Below, one piece after another: positions 43,830 through 54,089 of a stretch of DNA of 64,000 bases. The notes beneath the pieces were generated by a model. The model was not told the origin of the DNA and ran no database searches. It worked only from the letters and a program-made list of their open reading frames with translations. How positions within the stretch are numbered: the first letter of the stretch is position 1; each line of letters opens with the position of its first letter. This DNA is from an uncultured Candidatus Puniceispirillum sp. (lineage in GTDB: Bacteria > Pseudomonadota > Alphaproteobacteria > Puniceispirillales > Puniceispirillaceae). The position numbers and the translations under genes were made by a program. The DNA is taken from NCBI GenBank assembly GCA_905182545.1, contig CAJJBY010000006.1, positions 62,001 through 126,000 of the forward strand, read 5' to 3'.

Positions 43830-45506
43830 ATGAATTATGCAAAAGATGATCTGCTGTTTGCGCCCTTAGGCGGATCTGGCGAGATTGGCATGAATGTCAA
43901 TCTTTACCATTATCAAGACAGCTGGATCATGGTTGATCTTGGCATTTCCTTTCCTGATGAAAGCACCCCTGGTGTTGATGTTATTCTTCCTGATTTGAAA
44001 TTCATTGCCGACCGGCGCGATAAATTGGCTGGTCTTGTGCTGACCCATGGCCATGAAGATCATATAGGCGCAATCCCCTATCTATGGAGCCAACTTGGTT
44101 GCCCAATCTATGGCAGCGCCTTTACCCTTGCGCTATTGCGGCGCAAGCTTGCCGAGTCACGCGGTGATTTTGACATAAAGCTTCATGAAATTGGCATGAA
44201 TGCGCCGTTTAAACTTGGCGCATTTGAGATTGAAATGGTGGCGTTAAACCATTCAATTCCAGATCCGGCAGCGCTTGCCATCCGCACCGACGCTGGCACA
44301 ATTTTTCATACAGGCGACTGGAAATTCGACAAAACGCCGGTTCTTGGTACCGATACTGACGCACCGCGTCTTGCCGCCATTGGTGATGAGGGGGTCTTGG
44401 CACTTGTTGGGGATTCGACCAATGCCATGGTTGACGGGCGCACCGGATCTGAAAGTGACGCCAAGGCGGGATTAACAGCGGCTATTGCCAAAGCAACCGG
44501 ACGGGTGGCCATCACCTGTTTTGCCAGTAATGTCGCCCGGATCGACTCGATCTGCAAGGCGGCCAAAGCCAATGGCCGATCAGTGGCAATTGTCGGGCGG
44601 GCGCTTAATCGGGCGATTTCGGCCGCGCGTGAGGTTGGTTATCTTGCCGATTTGCCAGACCTGGTACCCGAAGGGGATGTTGATTTATTGCCGCGCCATT
44701 CGATTGTGATTGTTTGTACCGGCACCCAAGGCGAGCCGCGTGCAGCCATGGCGCGTATTGCCGCGGCGGCGCATGAATCCATCAGCCTTGAGGCGGGTGA
44801 TACCGTTATCTATTCATCACGGCAAATTCCGGGGAATGAAAATGCCATTGCGCGGGTTCAAGATGTGCTAATCCGGCGCAAAATTCACCTTGTGACCGAT
44901 CAGGACGCGCTGGTTCATGTGTCGGGGCATCCTTCGCGCGATGAAATGATCGAAATGTATGGTCTGATCCGGCCGAAAATCGCCATTCCAGTTCACGGAA
45001 CCGCGCGGCATTTGCTGGCGCATGCGGCCTTGGCTGACTCCTGTCAGGTTTCGCAAACAATCCTTCCTGATAATGGTGTGGTGATCCGGTTGAATGGCGA
45101 TAGGGCTGGCATCATTGATCATGTTCATACCGGGGCTTTGACCGCCGAAAAGGGCAATATCATCGAATTGCAGGCTGATATGATGCGGGCAAGGCGGCGG
45201 ATGCTATGGAATGGTGTTGTTACCGCTTCGGTGATCTTGAACAAGGCAGGGGCGCTTTGCACCGTGCCAAGCATTGCGCAAAGCGGCCTTGGTGATGGTG
45301 ATGTCGCAGGCGACTATGTTGCGGCGGCGTCGATTGCGGTTGAAGATGCGATTGAAATTCTGGGCAAAACAGCACGGCGCAATGATGCATCGGTTGAAGA
45401 TGTTGTTTCGCAGGCCATGCGGCGGGTTGCGCGGTCAATGTTCGGCTTGCGGCCAATCGCGCAGGTTCATATCATGCGGGTAGGCGAAGAGGATTTACGA
45501 GCATGA
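43830..45506 (+). CDS. rnj: Ribonuclease J
   Basis: Metallo-beta-lactamase / beta-CASP ribonuclease with 5' exonuclease and endonuclease activity in RNA maturation and decay. 558 residues, normal for RNase J. Metal motif VLTHGHEDHIGAIPYLW near residue 70, then NHSIPDPAA, FHTGDWKFD, GDSTNAM, and the beta-CASP motifs CTGTQGEPRAAMARIA and HVSGHPSRDEM. The stop overlaps mce (ATGA). Confidence 0.93.
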   Translation: MNYAKDDLLFAPLGGSGEIGMNVNLYHYQDSWIMVDLGISFPDESTPGVDVILPDLKFIADRRDKLAGLVLTHGHEDHIGAIPYLWSQLGCPIYGSAFTLALLRRKLAESRGDFDIKLHEIGMNAPFKLGAFEIEMVALNHSIPDPAALAIRTDAGTIFHTGDWKFDKTPVLGTDTDAPRLAAIGDEGVLALVGDSTNAMVDGRTGSESDAKAGLTAAIAKATGRVAITCFASNVARIDSICKAAKANGRSVAIVGRALNRAISAAREVGYLADLPDLVPEGDVDLLPRHSIVIVCTGTQGEPRAAMARIAAAAHESISLEAGDTVIYSSRQIPGNENAIARVQDVLIRRKIHLVTDQDALVHVSGHPSRDEMIEMYGLIRPKIAIPVHGTARHLLAHAALADSCQVSQTILPDNGVVIRLNGDRAGIIDHVHTGALTAEKGNIIELQADMMRARRRMLWNGVVTASVILNKAGALCTVPSIAQSGLGDGDVAGDYVAAASIAVEDAIEILGKTARRNDASVEDVVSQAMRRVARSMFGLRPIAQVHIMRVGEEDLRA

Positions 45507-45925
45507 TTGGAAATATAAATCATATTGCGATTGTCGTTCCCGATCTTGACGTGGCGGCCGCACATTGGCGCGATATGCTTGGCGCCGAGGTTAGCCAAGC
45601 GCAAACATTGCCTGAACATGGCGTGCGGATTGTATTTGTGCGCTCGGCCAATGGTCAGGTTGAATTGATGGAGCCTTTTGGCGAGGCCTCGCCAATTGCC
45701 GGATTCTTAAAGCGTAACCCTGATGGTGGCATGCATCATATCTGTTATGAGGTCGACGATATTGATCAAGCAAGCGCCAAGCTAGAGGCAAAGGGCGCGC
45801 GGGTGCTTGGTGACGGCAATGTGAAAACTGGTGCACATGGCAATCCAGTGTTGTTTTTGCACCCAAAGGATTTTAACGGCACGCTTATCGAATTAGAACA
45901 GGTTACCGAAAGTGGGGCGCATTAG
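45503..45925 (+). CDS. mce: Methylmalonyl-CoA epimerase
   Basis: Interconverts (2R)- and (2S)-methylmalonyl-CoA in propionyl-CoA metabolism. 140 residues, VOC fold. NHIAIVVPDLDVAAAHWRDML has the first metal histidine, VELMEPFGEASPIAGFLKRNPDGGMHHICYEVDD the second metal histidine block, and HPKDFNGTLIELEQ the final glutamate. Coupled to rnj by a 4-base overlap; its DUF1467 partner starts one base after its stop. Confidence 0.93.
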   Translation: MIGNINHIAIVVPDLDVAAAHWRDMLGAEVSQAQTLPEHGVRIVFVRSANGQVELMEPFGEASPIAGFLKRNPDGGMHHICYEVDDIDQASAKLEAKGARVLGDGNVKTGAHGNPVLFLHPKDFNGTLIELEQVTESGAH

Positions 45926-46162
45926 ATGGATATTGTTTCAGGAATCGTGGTTTTTATTCTGCTATGGTGGTGGGTGTTCTTTATGACCTTGCCATTTGGC
46001 GTGAAGACGCCTGATTCGGTTGAGATTGGCCATGCCACATCAGCACCAGAAAAACCAATGCTTTGGCGCAAGGCGATGATTGCCACGATTATTGCGTCAA
46101 TCTTATTTGCCATCGTGTTTTGGGTGATTGATTCGGGCTTGCTGTCGCTTGATCAGCTATAA
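45926..46162 (+). CDS. DUF1467 family small membrane protein
   Basis: 78 residues, two membrane helices: VVFILLWWWVFFMTLPFGVKTP at the N-terminus and ATIIASILFAIVFWVIDSGLL near the end. The family is nearly confined to alphaproteobacteria and regularly follows mce. Function unknown. Last gene of the nuo-to-mce unit; a terminator lies about 90 bases downstream. Confidence 0.85.
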   Translation: MDIVSGIVVFILLWWWVFFMTLPFGVKTPDSVEIGHATSAPEKPMLWRKAMIATIIASILFAIVFWVIDSGLLSLDQL

Positions 46163-46253
46163 GCCTTGGCCGTTATAAAGGCGGCGGGCATGTTAAGGCG
46201 GCGGTATTTGCCAATTTACCTAGATAATGCCCCAGATTTTGGCCAAAAGAAAA

Positions 46254-46277
46254 GCAAGGCTTACGCCTTGCCTTTTT
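46254..46277 (+). terminator. Rho-independent terminator after DUF1467 gene
   Basis: GCAAGGC (46254-46260) and GCCTTGC (46265-46271) around TTAC, followed by CTTTTTC. It ends the roughly 18-kb nuo unit. Confidence 0.75.
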
Positions 46278-46584
46278 CAATCACTGATCTTGATGCCAGT
46301 GTTTGCTCTCCCTAAACCCGGTCTTGGCAACCTGTTATAAAAACGTTAGGAAACTTTCATCGGCTTGTCGACATAAAATTCACGAAAATCCTTTAAAACA
46401 GACAAAAATTCGCCTATTAGCCTTGCCGGAAATAAAATTGGTTTGTTCAGCGGCGCTAAGGGACGCAGTTTTTGCCAGAAGTTCGTTTATCTTTGTGTTT
46501 GGCCAAAAAACCATGTTATCAGACAATTATGGTATAAACGCTGACTTTGTCGGCTGGCCTGTTGGCAGAAGGGACAACAGAATA
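46278..46584. other. Intergenic region upstream of rpiB
   Basis: About 300 AT-richer bases. The track ORF extends rpiB by 94 residues through here (start 46303), but that extension has no family match in length or sequence and is rejected. Probably holds the rpiB promoter; none was assigned. Confidence 0.45.
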
Positions 46585-47049
46585 ATGCAAAAAGAAACAA
46601 TTTATCTGGCGTCAGACCATGCTGGATGTGAGCTGAAAGCCGCTGTTTGTTCGCATCTCGATGCTGCTCGATATCAAATTGTTGACCTTGGGCCAGATCA
46701 GGGTGAGTCGGTTGATTATCCTGATTATGGTGTCAAATTGGCGATGGCGTTAAAGGATGACACAGCCGCGCGTGGCATTGCCATTTGTGGAAGCGGTATC
46801 GGCATTTCGATTGGGGTAAACCGGTTTTCATGGGTGCGGGCGGCACTTGTCAGTACTGCCGAAGCGGCTAGCCTGTCACGCCAGCATAATGATGCGAATG
46901 TTTTAGCTTTGGGCGAACGGTTGATTGATCGGGCATTAGCACTTACATGTGTTGAAGCGTTTTTGGGCACTGCCTTTGAAGGTGGTCGTCATCAGCGGCG
47001 GGTAGATAAATTAACCGCGATTGGTAATGATCGTTTAGACTTGGAATAG
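46585..47049 (+). CDS. rpiB: Ribose-5-phosphate isomerase B
   Basis: Interconverts ribose-5-phosphate and ribulose-5-phosphate. 154 residues from ATG 46585. IYLASDHAGCELKAAV is the N-terminal signature, GESVDYPDYGVKLA the next conserved block, and GIAICGSGIGISIGVNRF contains the catalytic cysteine of RpiB; RQHNDANVLALGER closes the core. glyA follows about 100 bases later, a common rpiB-glyA order. Confidence 0.93.
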   Translation: MQKETIYLASDHAGCELKAAVCSHLDAARYQIVDLGPDQGESVDYPDYGVKLAMALKDDTAARGIAICGSGIGISIGVNRFSWVRAALVSTAEAASLSRQHNDANVLALGERLIDRALALTCVEAFLGTAFEGGRHQRRVDKLTAIGNDRLDLE

Positions 47050-47152
47050 GCTTGCAATAGTGATTGCCGGTTTTATGTGTTTATAAAGTAGACTGATGCC
47101 GCTTGGGTCATGGGTTTGACCGTGGTAAGGCATATTTTTGAGGAGACGAAAG

Positions 47153-48457
47153 ATGGACGAATTTGGTAATGCGCAAGCTGCGATGAAAATGGACGGTTTT
47201 TTCAGCAATACTTTGGCGCAAAGCGACCCTGAAGTGGCTGCTGCGATCAGTGATGAATTGGTACGCCAGCAAGATCAAATCGAAATGATTGCCTCGGAAA
47301 ACATTGTCAGCACCGCGGTCATGGAAGCCCAAGGGTCTGTCCTGACCAATAAATATGCCGAAGGCTATTCAGGCCGTCGCTATTACGGCGGTTGCGAGCA
47401 TGTTGATGTGATCGAAACATTGGCAATCGAGCGCGCCAAGAAATTGTTCAATTGTAATTTTGTCAATGTGCAGCCGCATTCGGGCGCGCAAGCGAATCAA
47501 GCTGTTTTCCTAAGCTTGCTTAAGCCGGGCGATACCATTCTTGGCATGTCATTGGCGGCGGGTGGTCATCTGACACATGGCGCCGCGCCAAATCTGTCTG
47601 GTAAATGGTTCAATGCAATCCAATATGGTGTGGATGAAGCCACGGCGCAGGTGGATTTTGATGAATTACAGCGGCTTGCCTTAGAGCATAAGCCCAAAAT
47701 GATTCTTGCTGGTGGATCGGCCTATCCGCGGACATTGGATTTTGCCGCATTCCGTAAGATTGCAGATTCGGTTGGTGCCTATTTCATGGTTGATATGGCG
47801 CATATCTCGGGTCTGGTTGCCGCTGGTGCGCATCCAAGCCCGATCGAGCATGCGCATGTAGTCACCTCGACCACGCACAAAACATTGCGGGCGTCACGCG
47901 GCGGCTTGATCCTGACCAATGATGAGGCACTTGCCAAAAAATTCAATTCAGCCGTTTTCCCTGGCTTGCAAGGCGGCCCATTGATGCATGCCATTGCTGG
48001 CAAGGCGGTTGCCTTTGGCGAGGCGCTTCGCCCTGAATTCAAGGCCTATACAAATATGGTTGTCAGCAATGCGCGTATCCTTGCCGAAACATTGATTTTG
48101 CGCGGTGTGTCCATCGTTTCAGGCGGTACTGATACCCATGTTGTTCTTGTCGATCTTCGGCCAAAGGGTTTGACCGGTAACGTGACCGAGCTATCGCTTG
48201 AGAATGCCGGTATCACCTGTAACAAAAACGGCATTCCGTTTGATCCGCAGCCACCGGCAGTGACATCGGGCGTTCGTCTAGGCGCGCCTGCTGGAACAAC
48301 ACGCGGCTTTGGCAATGACGAATTTGTGAAGATTGGTCATCTGATCGGTGATGTTCTTGATGGGCTGGCGCAAAATGCCGAGGATAACAAAGCGGTTGAG
48401 GCGCGTGTACGTGAAGAAGTGCGCACATTATGTCGGGCTTTCCCAATCTATCAATAG
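47153..48457 (+). CDS. glyA: Serine hydroxymethyltransferase
   Basis: PLP enzyme that makes glycine and 5,10-methylene-THF from serine; main one-carbon source. ATG 47153 is used (GAGGAGACG upstream) instead of 47138. 434 residues. Markers: [33 protein letters not shown], and [16 protein letters not shown] with the PLP lysine near residue 245. [17 protein letters not shown] is the C-terminal signature. It precedes nrdR and the riboflavin genes. Confidence 0.97.
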   Translation: MDEFGNAQAAMKMDGFFSNTLAQSDPEVAAAISDELVRQQDQIEMIASENIVSTAVMEAQGSVLTNKYAEGYSGRRYYGGCEHVDVIETLAIERAKKLFNCNFVNVQPHSGAQANQAVFLSLLKPGDTILGMSLAAGGHLTHGAAPNLSGKWFNAIQYGVDEATAQVDFDELQRLALEHKPKMILAGGSAYPRTLDFAAFRKIADSVGAYFMVDMAHISGLVAAGAHPSPIEHAHVVTSTTHKTLRASRGGLILTNDEALAKKFNSAVFPGLQGGPLMHAIAGKAVAFGEALRPEFKAYTNMVVSNARILAETLILRGVSIVSGGTDTHVVLVDLRPKGLTGNVTELSLENAGITCNKNGIPFDPQPPAVTSGVRLGAPAGTTRGFGNDEFVKIGHLIGDVLDGLAQNAEDNKAVEARVREEVRTLCRAFPIYQ

Positions 48458-48521
48458 TGTGTACACTTATCGCATACACCAGATGTTGTTTGCTATTTCC
48501 GAATTAGGGTAGTGTGATACG

Positions 48522-48974
48522 ATGATTTGTCCGTTTTGCGGTAACGAAGATACACAGGTAAAGGATTCACGCCCTGCCGAAGATGGCGGGGCGATCCGAC
48601 GCCGGCGCTTGTGCGGGAAATGTGACGCCAGATTCACCACCTTTGAACGGGTGCAAATCCGCGAAATAACGTTGGTCAAACGTGATGGTCGTAAATCCAT
48701 TTTTGACCGTGAAAAGCTGGAACGGTCATTCGATATTGCCCTTCGCAAACGCGATGTTGATGCCGAAGCCGTCGCTATGGCGATCAATGATATCGTCCGT
48801 CAGCTAGAAAGCCATGCCGATGGCGACGTGCCAAGTTCGCGTGTTGGTGAATTGGTGATGGCAGCATTGTACAAGCTGGATCAGGTCGGCTATGTCCGCT
48901 ATGCGTCAGTATATCGTAACTTCCGAGAGGCCAAGGATTTTGAAGCCTTTGTCGAAAAAGAGCTTGGTGAGTAA
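48522..48974 (+). CDS. nrdR: Transcriptional repressor NrdR
   Basis: Zinc and nucleotide-binding repressor of ribonucleotide reductase genes. 150 residues. The N-terminal zinc ribbon [42 protein letters not shown] has CxxC pairs; the ATP-cone has [15 protein letters not shown]. The frequent partner glyA is upstream. The ribD start (GTG 48967) lies inside its last codons, so it is coupled with ribD. Confidence 0.96.
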   Translation: MICPFCGNEDTQVKDSRPAEDGGAIRRRRLCGKCDARFTTFERVQIREITLVKRDGRKSIFDREKLERSFDIALRKRDVDAEAVAMAINDIVRQLESHADGDVPSSRVGELVMAALYKLDQVGYVRYASVYRNFREAKDFEAFVEKELGE

Positions 48975-50160
48975 GGCGGCTAAGACGCAGGATTTCCGGT
49001 CAAATCCAGTTTTCCCCGAAGATACAAGATGGATGCGCGCTGCCATCATGGCGGCAAAGCGCGGCATTGGCCGTAGCGGGGTCAATCCGCCGGTTGGCTG
49101 TGTTTTGATTGGGGCTGGTGGGCAATTGCTGGCATCGGGCTACACAGGGGCAGGCGGCGTTCCCCATGCCGAATCTGCAGCGCTGGCAAGTCTTGATGAT
49201 GCTGGTCGTATCGCCCTTCAAGGTGGCACCGCCTATGTCACGCTTGAACCTTGTGCCCATCATGGGAAAACCCCGCCATGCGCCGATGCGCTGATCGCCG
49301 CTGGCATTGCGCGTCTTGTTGTTGCGCTTCAAGATCCTGATCCGAGGGTGAATGGCAATGGTTTGGCGCAAATTGCCAAAAAAGGCATCATTGTTTGTCT
49401 TGGTGTTGAGGAGGCGCTGGCAATTGAATCATTAAAATATTTTATTTATAAAATTCATAATGATAAACCTTATTGTTCACTTAAAATTGCAACATCACTT
49501 GATGGCAAAATTGCGCTTTCTGACCGTAAAAAACGCTGGTTAACCGGCCCAAAAATGCGCCGCTATGTACATTTGGTGCGCAGTCAGGCCGATGCCATCA
49601 TCACCGGTATCGGCACTGTTCTTGCCGATGATCCGCAGTTAAATTGTCGTAATGAAGGGCTGGAAAATGACAGCCCACCCATTTTTATTTTTGACCGGCT
49701 TTTGCGTATTCCCACCACCGCAGCGGTTTTGCAAAGCCCCTATCCGGTGACGCTATTTTGTAGTGAAGCGGCACCTGAACAGCGCCGCCAACTGCTTGGC
49801 GATGCCGGATGTGTGATTGTGCCTTTGCCCGATGATGCTGATGGGCGGCCTGATATTGGCGCGGCATTGCACTATGTGGGCGCGAGGGGAATCAATCATG
49901 CGCTTGTCGAGGCTGGTACCGGTCTTGTCACCAGCTTTTTGGCCGCTGATGCCGCTGATTGCATTTACTGGACACAATCAGATCATATTTTGGGGGGTGA
50001 TGCCTTGCCAGCGGTTGGGCAATTCACATCTCAAACAATCAACGCAGTGGCAATCTTGGCAGAAAACAGATATATCCAGACGCATTATCAGGCAATTGGC
50101 CGTGACCGCCTGATCATCTTGCAAAAATCCAACGCCAACACTGGCAGAACAAAGGCATAA
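48967..50160 (+). CDS. ribD: Bifunctional riboflavin deaminase/reductase RibD
   Basis: Second and third steps of riboflavin synthesis. Start GTG 48967 ([10 protein letters not shown]), chosen since it overlaps the nrdR stop by 8 bases and [26 protein letters not shown] follows properly; the track start 48892 reads antifamily residues. 397 residues. Deaminase zinc site: HAESAAL and [17 protein letters not shown]. Reductase domain from about 160: [47 protein letters not shown]. Two A/T-rich codon tracts occur near 49440 but the frame holds. Confidence 0.94.
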   Translation: MSKAAKTQDFRSNPVFPEDTRWMRAAIMAAKRGIGRSGVNPPVGCVLIGAGGQLLASGYTGAGGVPHAESAALASLDDAGRIALQGGTAYVTLEPCAHHGKTPPCADALIAAGIARLVVALQDPDPRVNGNGLAQIAKKGIIVCLGVEEALAIESLKYFIYKIHNDKPYCSLKIATSLDGKIALSDRKKRWLTGPKMRRYVHLVRSQADAIITGIGTVLADDPQLNCRNEGLENDSPPIFIFDRLLRIPTTAAVLQSPYPVTLFCSEAAPEQRRQLLGDAGCVIVPLPDDADGRPDIGAALHYVGARGINHALVEAGTGLVTSFLAADAADCIYWTQSDHILGGDALPAVGQFTSQTINAVAILAENRYIQTHYQAIGRDRLIILQKSNANTGRTKA

Positions 50161-50163
50161 ACC

Positions 50164-50757
50164 ATGTTTACTGGTATTATTACAGCCATTGGTCGTGTCG
50201 AGGCGATCACCGATAAAGGCGATCGGCTATTGCGCATTTCCTGCGAGTGGGATTGCGCCGCGATTGATATTGGTGCCTCAATTGCCTGCTCGGGGATTTG
50301 CCTAACTGTGATTGACCGGCAGGATCATTGGTTTGAAGCGGCCGCTTCAGCTGAAACCATGGCCGTGACAACGCTTGGCAATTGGCAGCAGGGTGATCGG
50401 CTTAATCTTGAACGCGCGCTTTGCCTTGGCGACGAGCTTGGCGGGCATATTGTATCGGGTCATGTTGACGGTTTAGCGAAGATTACTTCAATCACACTTG
50501 CTGGCGACAGCCATGTTGTCTGGCTAGAGGCGCCGCAATCATTGGCCAAATTTGTTGCACCAAAAGGATCGGTTGCGCTTGACGGTGTGTCCTTGACGGT
50601 CAATGCGGTCAAGGGCAATGCGTTCAGCCTCAATATAATCCGGCATAGCTGGGATGTAACCAGTTGGGGACAGGCTGTGGTCGGGCAAAAGATGAATATG
50701 GAAATTGATATGCTGGCGCGCTATGTTGCCCGCCTTGCAGCGTTTGATAAGGATTAA
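50164..50757 (+). CDS. ribE: Riboflavin synthase subunit alpha
   Basis: Dismutates two lumazines into riboflavin. 197 residues with two lumazine-binding repeats: MFTGIITAIGRVEAI and IACSGICLTVIDR in the first, ELGGHIVSGHVDGLAKI and GSVALDGVSLTVNAV in the second. Starts 4 bases after the ribD stop. Confidence 0.95.
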   Translation: MFTGIITAIGRVEAITDKGDRLLRISCEWDCAAIDIGASIACSGICLTVIDRQDHWFEAAASAETMAVTTLGNWQQGDRLNLERALCLGDELGGHIVSGHVDGLAKITSITLAGDSHVVWLEAPQSLAKFVAPKGSVALDGVSLTVNAVKGNAFSLNIIRHSWDVTSWGQAVVGQKMNMEIDMLARYVARLAAFDKD

Positions 50758-50761
50758 TGCA

Positions 50762-51898
50762 ATGACACTACCAAGCCGCAATGGTTTGTCGACAATTGAA
50801 GAGGTGATTGCCGATGCCAAGGCAGGCAAGCTATTCATCCTTGTTGATGACGAAGACCGCGAAAATGAAGGGGATCTATGTGTCATTGGTGAATATGCGA
50901 CGGCAGATGCAATCAATTTCATGGCCAAATATGGCCGTGGATTAATTTGTCTTGCTTTGACGCGTATCCGCACCGAACAGCTTGGCCTGACGATGATGGA
51001 ACGCCGCAATGAATCGCGGCATGAAACCGCCTTTACCATCTCAATCGAGGCGCGTGAGGGCGTAACAACCGGCATTTCGGCCGCAGATCGCGCCCTGACC
51101 ATCAAAACCGCAATTGATCCAAATCGTGGCGAACGCGATATCACCACCCCTGGTCATATCTTTCCATTGATTGCCCGCGATGGTGGAACTTTGGTTCGCG
51201 CTGGCCATACCGAAGCTGTTGTCGATATCGCGCGTGCCTGCGGGTCGGATATTCCGTCTGGAGTGATTTGTGAAATCATGAAAGATGATGGCGAAATGGC
51301 GCGTCTTACCGATTTGATTGGTTTTGCCAAAGAACATGATCTGAAAATTGCATCAATTGCCGATCTGATTGCATGGCGGCGGCGCAATGAATCACTTGTT
51401 CAACGCACCGTCGAAAGCGCAATCACAACACGCATTGGTGGTGACTGGCGTATGGTGATCTATGCCAATACGGTTTCGAATATCGAACATATTGCCTTGG
51501 TAAAAGGCGACATTAGCGCTGGTGATCCTGTTTTGGTTCGCATGCATGCGCTTGATCTGATGGCCGATCTTCTTGGCGCGGTGTCGGAAAAGCGGGCAGG
51601 TGACGAATTGGCAACAGCAATGGCGGCAATTGCCAAAGCCGGATGCGGCGTTATCGTTGTGTTGCGCGAATCCATCGCTTCCAGCCTTTCATCAATGGTT
51701 AGCCAGAAATTGAATATGACAAGTGATACAGGTGGCAACCGCGATTTGCGCGATTATGGTGTTGGCGCGCAAATTCTGACCGATCTTGGTATTCGCAAGA
51801 TGATCTTGTTATCCGACACACGTCCAAATGTGGTGAGCCTTGAAGGATATGACCTTGAAATCACCGATTGGCAGCGCATTCATCAGGAGCAGACATAA
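50762..51898 (+). CDS. ribB: 3,4-dihydroxy-2-butanone-4-phosphate synthase with degenerate GTP cyclohydrolase II domain
   Basis: The first 200 residues are Rib[21 protein letters not shown] with metal Glu residues, [60 protein letters not shown]. The C-terminal part has the length and fold position of GTP cyclohydrolase II, but the zinc-cysteine region, normally CLTGDVFGSLRCDCG-like, reads [19 protein letters not shown] with no cysteine. So this half is presumably inactive, as known for 'RibBX'-type proteins of many proteobacteria; a separate ribA should exist elsewhere. ATG 50762; 378 residues; stop overlaps ribH. Confidence 0.9.
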   Translation: MTLPSRNGLSTIEEVIADAKAGKLFILVDDEDRENEGDLCVIGEYATADAINFMAKYGRGLICLALTRIRTEQLGLTMMERRNESRHETAFTISIEAREGVTTGISAADRALTIKTAIDPNRGERDITTPGHIFPLIARDGGTLVRAGHTEAVVDIARACGSDIPSGVICEIMKDDGEMARLTDLIGFAKEHDLKIASIADLIAWRRRNESLVQRTVESAITTRIGGDWRMVIYANTVSNIEHIALVKGDISAGDPVLVRMHALDLMADLLGAVSEKRAGDELATAMAAIAKAGCGVIVVLRESIASSLSSMVSQKLNMTSDTGGNRDLRDYGVGAQILTDLGIRKMILLSDTRPNVVSLEGYDLEITDWQRIHQEQT

Positions 51899-52329
51899 TG
51901 GCTGGACATTTTTTGATTGTTGAGGCGCGTTTCTATGGCGAGATCGCCGACGCACAGGCCGCAGGCGCCGTTGCCGCGCTTGAGGCAGTATGGGCAAGCT
52001 ATGACCGTGTTTCGGTGCCTGGTGCGCTTGAAATACCGGCTGCGATCGCCATGGCGTCGATTGGTGACCGGCATTTTGATGGCTATGTTGCGCTTGGATG
52101 CGTTATTCGCGGCGAGACCAGCCATTATGATACGGTTTGCAATGAATCGGCGCGCGGATTGATGGATTTGTCGCTGGCTGATGGATTGGCGATTGGAAAT
52201 GGTATTTTGACCGTTGAAAATGAAGATCAGGCTTGGGCACGTGCCGATGCAGCGCGCAAGGATAAGGGCGGTGATGCCGCTCGTGCGGCGCTGGCGATGG
52301 CAGCGCTAAAACAGGAATTTTGTGGTTAA
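51898..52329 (+). CDS. ribH: 6,7-dimethyl-8-ribityllumazine synthase
   Basis: Condenses the RibD and RibB products. 143 residues. [15 protein letters not shown] is the substrate motif and [27 protein letters not shown] contains the catalytic histidine. ATG at 51898 overlaps the ribB stop (TAATG). nusB starts 4 bases after its stop, the conserved ribH-nusB pair. Confidence 0.95.
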   Translation: MAGHFLIVEARFYGEIADAQAAGAVAALEAVWASYDRVSVPGALEIPAAIAMASIGDRHFDGYVALGCVIRGETSHYDTVCNESARGLMDLSLADGLAIGNGILTVENEDQAWARADAARKDKGGDAARAALAMAALKQEFCG

Positions 52330-52333
52330 TCTG

Positions 52334-52813
52334 ATGAGCGATGACAAACAAACATTAAAAGCGGTTCCGGTTCGTCGCCGGTCTGCGGCGCGTCTCGCAG
52401 CCGTTCAGATTATCTATCAAACATTGATCACCGGTCAGTCAGCAATCAATTTTGCACCGCAATTCTTGGCGCATTATGCTGGCGATGCGGCAAAATCATT
52501 CAAGGTCAAAGATCTGGATGAAGGGCATTTAAATGCGCTTTATGCCGGTGTTGAACATGATGTTGTCGATATTGATGCGGCAATTGCAGCCCAGCTTGCC
52601 GAGGGATGGTCGCTTGATCGTTTGGCGCGGATTGAATTATCGGTATTGCGATGTGGGGCTTATGAATTGCGATCAATGCCGCATATTCCCGCCCGTGCAG
52701 CGGTCAGTGAATATGCGGCTTTGAGCGACGCATGCGGATGTGATGTCGGGTTTGTGAATGCTGTTCTTGACCGCATGGCGCATAATGCCCGCATTGTTGA
52801 GATGGGGAAATAG
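52334..52813 (+). CDS. nusB: Transcription antitermination factor NusB
   Basis: Binds boxA RNA with NusE (S10) for rRNA antitermination. 159 residues. RRRSAARLAAVQIIYQTLITG is the N-terminal family block, LDRLARIELSVLRCGAYELRSMPHIPARAAVSEYAAL the core, and GFVNAVLDRMA the end. ATG 52334 preferred to GTG 52322. Confidence 0.94.
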   Translation: MSDDKQTLKAVPVRRRSAARLAAVQIIYQTLITGQSAINFAPQFLAHYAGDAAKSFKVKDLDEGHLNALYAGVEHDVVDIDAAIAAQLAEGWSLDRLARIELSVLRCGAYELRSMPHIPARAAVSEYAALSDACGCDVGFVNAVLDRMAHNARIVEMGK

Positions 52814-52832
52814 GCTGTTTGGCTTGGCCGGT

Positions 52833-53315
52833 TTATTCGGTCGCTTGCCGGCGTTTCAAATTTGAGAAAATCTGTTCAACAACGCCGAATGTATCGCCTG
52901 GTGTTGGTGTTTTTGAATCGATATGCGCAACATTAAGACCGCTTTTTTCATCAATTAAATCAATTTCTTGCAGATTTTTGTTTGCGTCAAATGAAAAGGC
53001 GTAAATCACACGCGATTTGGTTTTGTTGATGCCGGCAACCGGCTGTTCCATAATTTGACTAGCATAATAGATTTTGCGGCTATCAAAAGCGCCTTCAAAG
53101 CTTGGTCGGCCAAGCATGCCGATGATATCGGCGCGGTTGGTTTGGCCAATTTTTATTGTGTCCATCTCGGCCTGATTGATGACATGGCCATGTTCGCTGA
53201 TCCGTTCGCCGCATCCGGCCAGAAAGCCAAGGTAGAAAATGCCGATGCCAAGCGCGCCAAAGCCTTGCTTGATTTGGCGTAGGATAGATAGTTGAGTCAA
53301 AGAGACACTGGTCAT
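52833..53315 (-). CDS. bamE: Outer membrane assembly lipoprotein BamE (SmpA/OmlA)
   Basis: Lipoprotein of the BAM complex for outer membrane beta-barrel insertion. ATG 53315 with AGGAAC upstream; the track start 53363 is not needed. About 160 residues. The signal ends with the lipobox LAGC (GFLAGCGE, cysteine near residue 35), then the SmpA domain KIGQTNRADIIGMLGRPSFEGAF and WYYxS-like IYYASQIMEQPVAG. The tail is TFGVVEQIFSNLKRRQ. It is divergent from the bc1 chaperone gene, the common alphaproteobacterial order. Confidence 0.9.
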   Translation of the reverse strand: MTSVSLTQLSILRQIKQGFGALGIGIFYLGFLAGCGERISEHGHVINQAEMDTIKIGQTNRADIIGMLGRPSFEGAFDSRKIYYASQIMEQPVAGINKTKSRVIYAFSFDANKNLQEIDLIDEKSGLNVAHIDSKTPTPGDTFGVVEQIFSNLKRRQATE

Positions 53316-53401
53316 TACTGGGTTCCTGCGATATAGAAAGGGCAACGTGGCCATTTTGGTCACGCAAACAAATTAGGTCAATAGTGCGGAATGTTGCAAC
53401 A

Positions 53402-53954
53402 ATGAACGAAAAAGCACAAGCATGGCTCGGCAATTTACTTGGGTGGGGGCAACGCCGACAGGCTGGTGATGCGGAAAAACTGTATGCGGAGGCGGTTCGT
53501 TTAGCCCGAAACTCCGGCTTTTTTTGACACATATGGCGTTGCTGATGATGTTGATGGGCGTTTTGATGCGCTTAGCCTGATTGTGGCTTTAGTGATGCGC
53601 AAGCTGAAAACACTGGATGATGACGGCAAAGCATTGAGCCAGCAATTATTTGATTCGATGTTTGCTGACATGGATTTGTCGCTTCGGGAAATGGGCGCAG
53701 GGGATGTTGGCGTTTCAAAACGTGTTCGCGCTATGGCTGAAGCCTTTATGGGGCGTCTTGAATCATATGTTTATGCCATTGATAATAATGATAAAAAATC
53801 TTTTTCGGCAGCCTTGAATCGTAATTTATTTCGCGGCAATGAAACAATTGATCCTTTGGCAAATGGCCTTGTTGATTATCTGTTTGCGCTGGTCAAGGAA
53901 ATCGATAATCTTCCGGCTGAACAGGTTCTTGTGGGCAAGCTTGACATTAAATAG
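53402..53954 (+). CDS. Ubiquinol-cytochrome c chaperone family protein, one frameshift
   Basis: Family related to mitochondrial Cbp3/UQCC1, which assists cytochrome bc1 assembly. The track shows only the last part (53583..53954). Reading from ATG 53402 gives WLGNLLGWGQRRQAGDAEKLYAEAVRLARNSGFF, then a stop in a run of seven T residues at about 53520; removing one T yields DTYGVADDVDGRFDALSLIVALVMRKL, continuous with the track ORF. MFADMDLSLREMGAGDVGVSKRVRAMAEAFMGR is the family signature. About 183 residues, normal length. Confidence 0.85.
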
Positions 53955-54089
53955 GCCGGCACCGTTGTACTTTGCGCTTATGTGGCGGGTGATGTTTGGC
54001 CAGTTATCTTAGGATCAATCAATTGGACCCAGTAAAGCTGGATGGAACAGTCACCTTTGGCCGCAATATAGCTTGGTAAAGATAAAAAT

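Noticed and set aside
46303-46584. N-terminal extension of rpiB by 94 residues
   Set aside because: RpiB proteins begin at the IYLASDHAG region; the extension is AT-rich and without family similarity.
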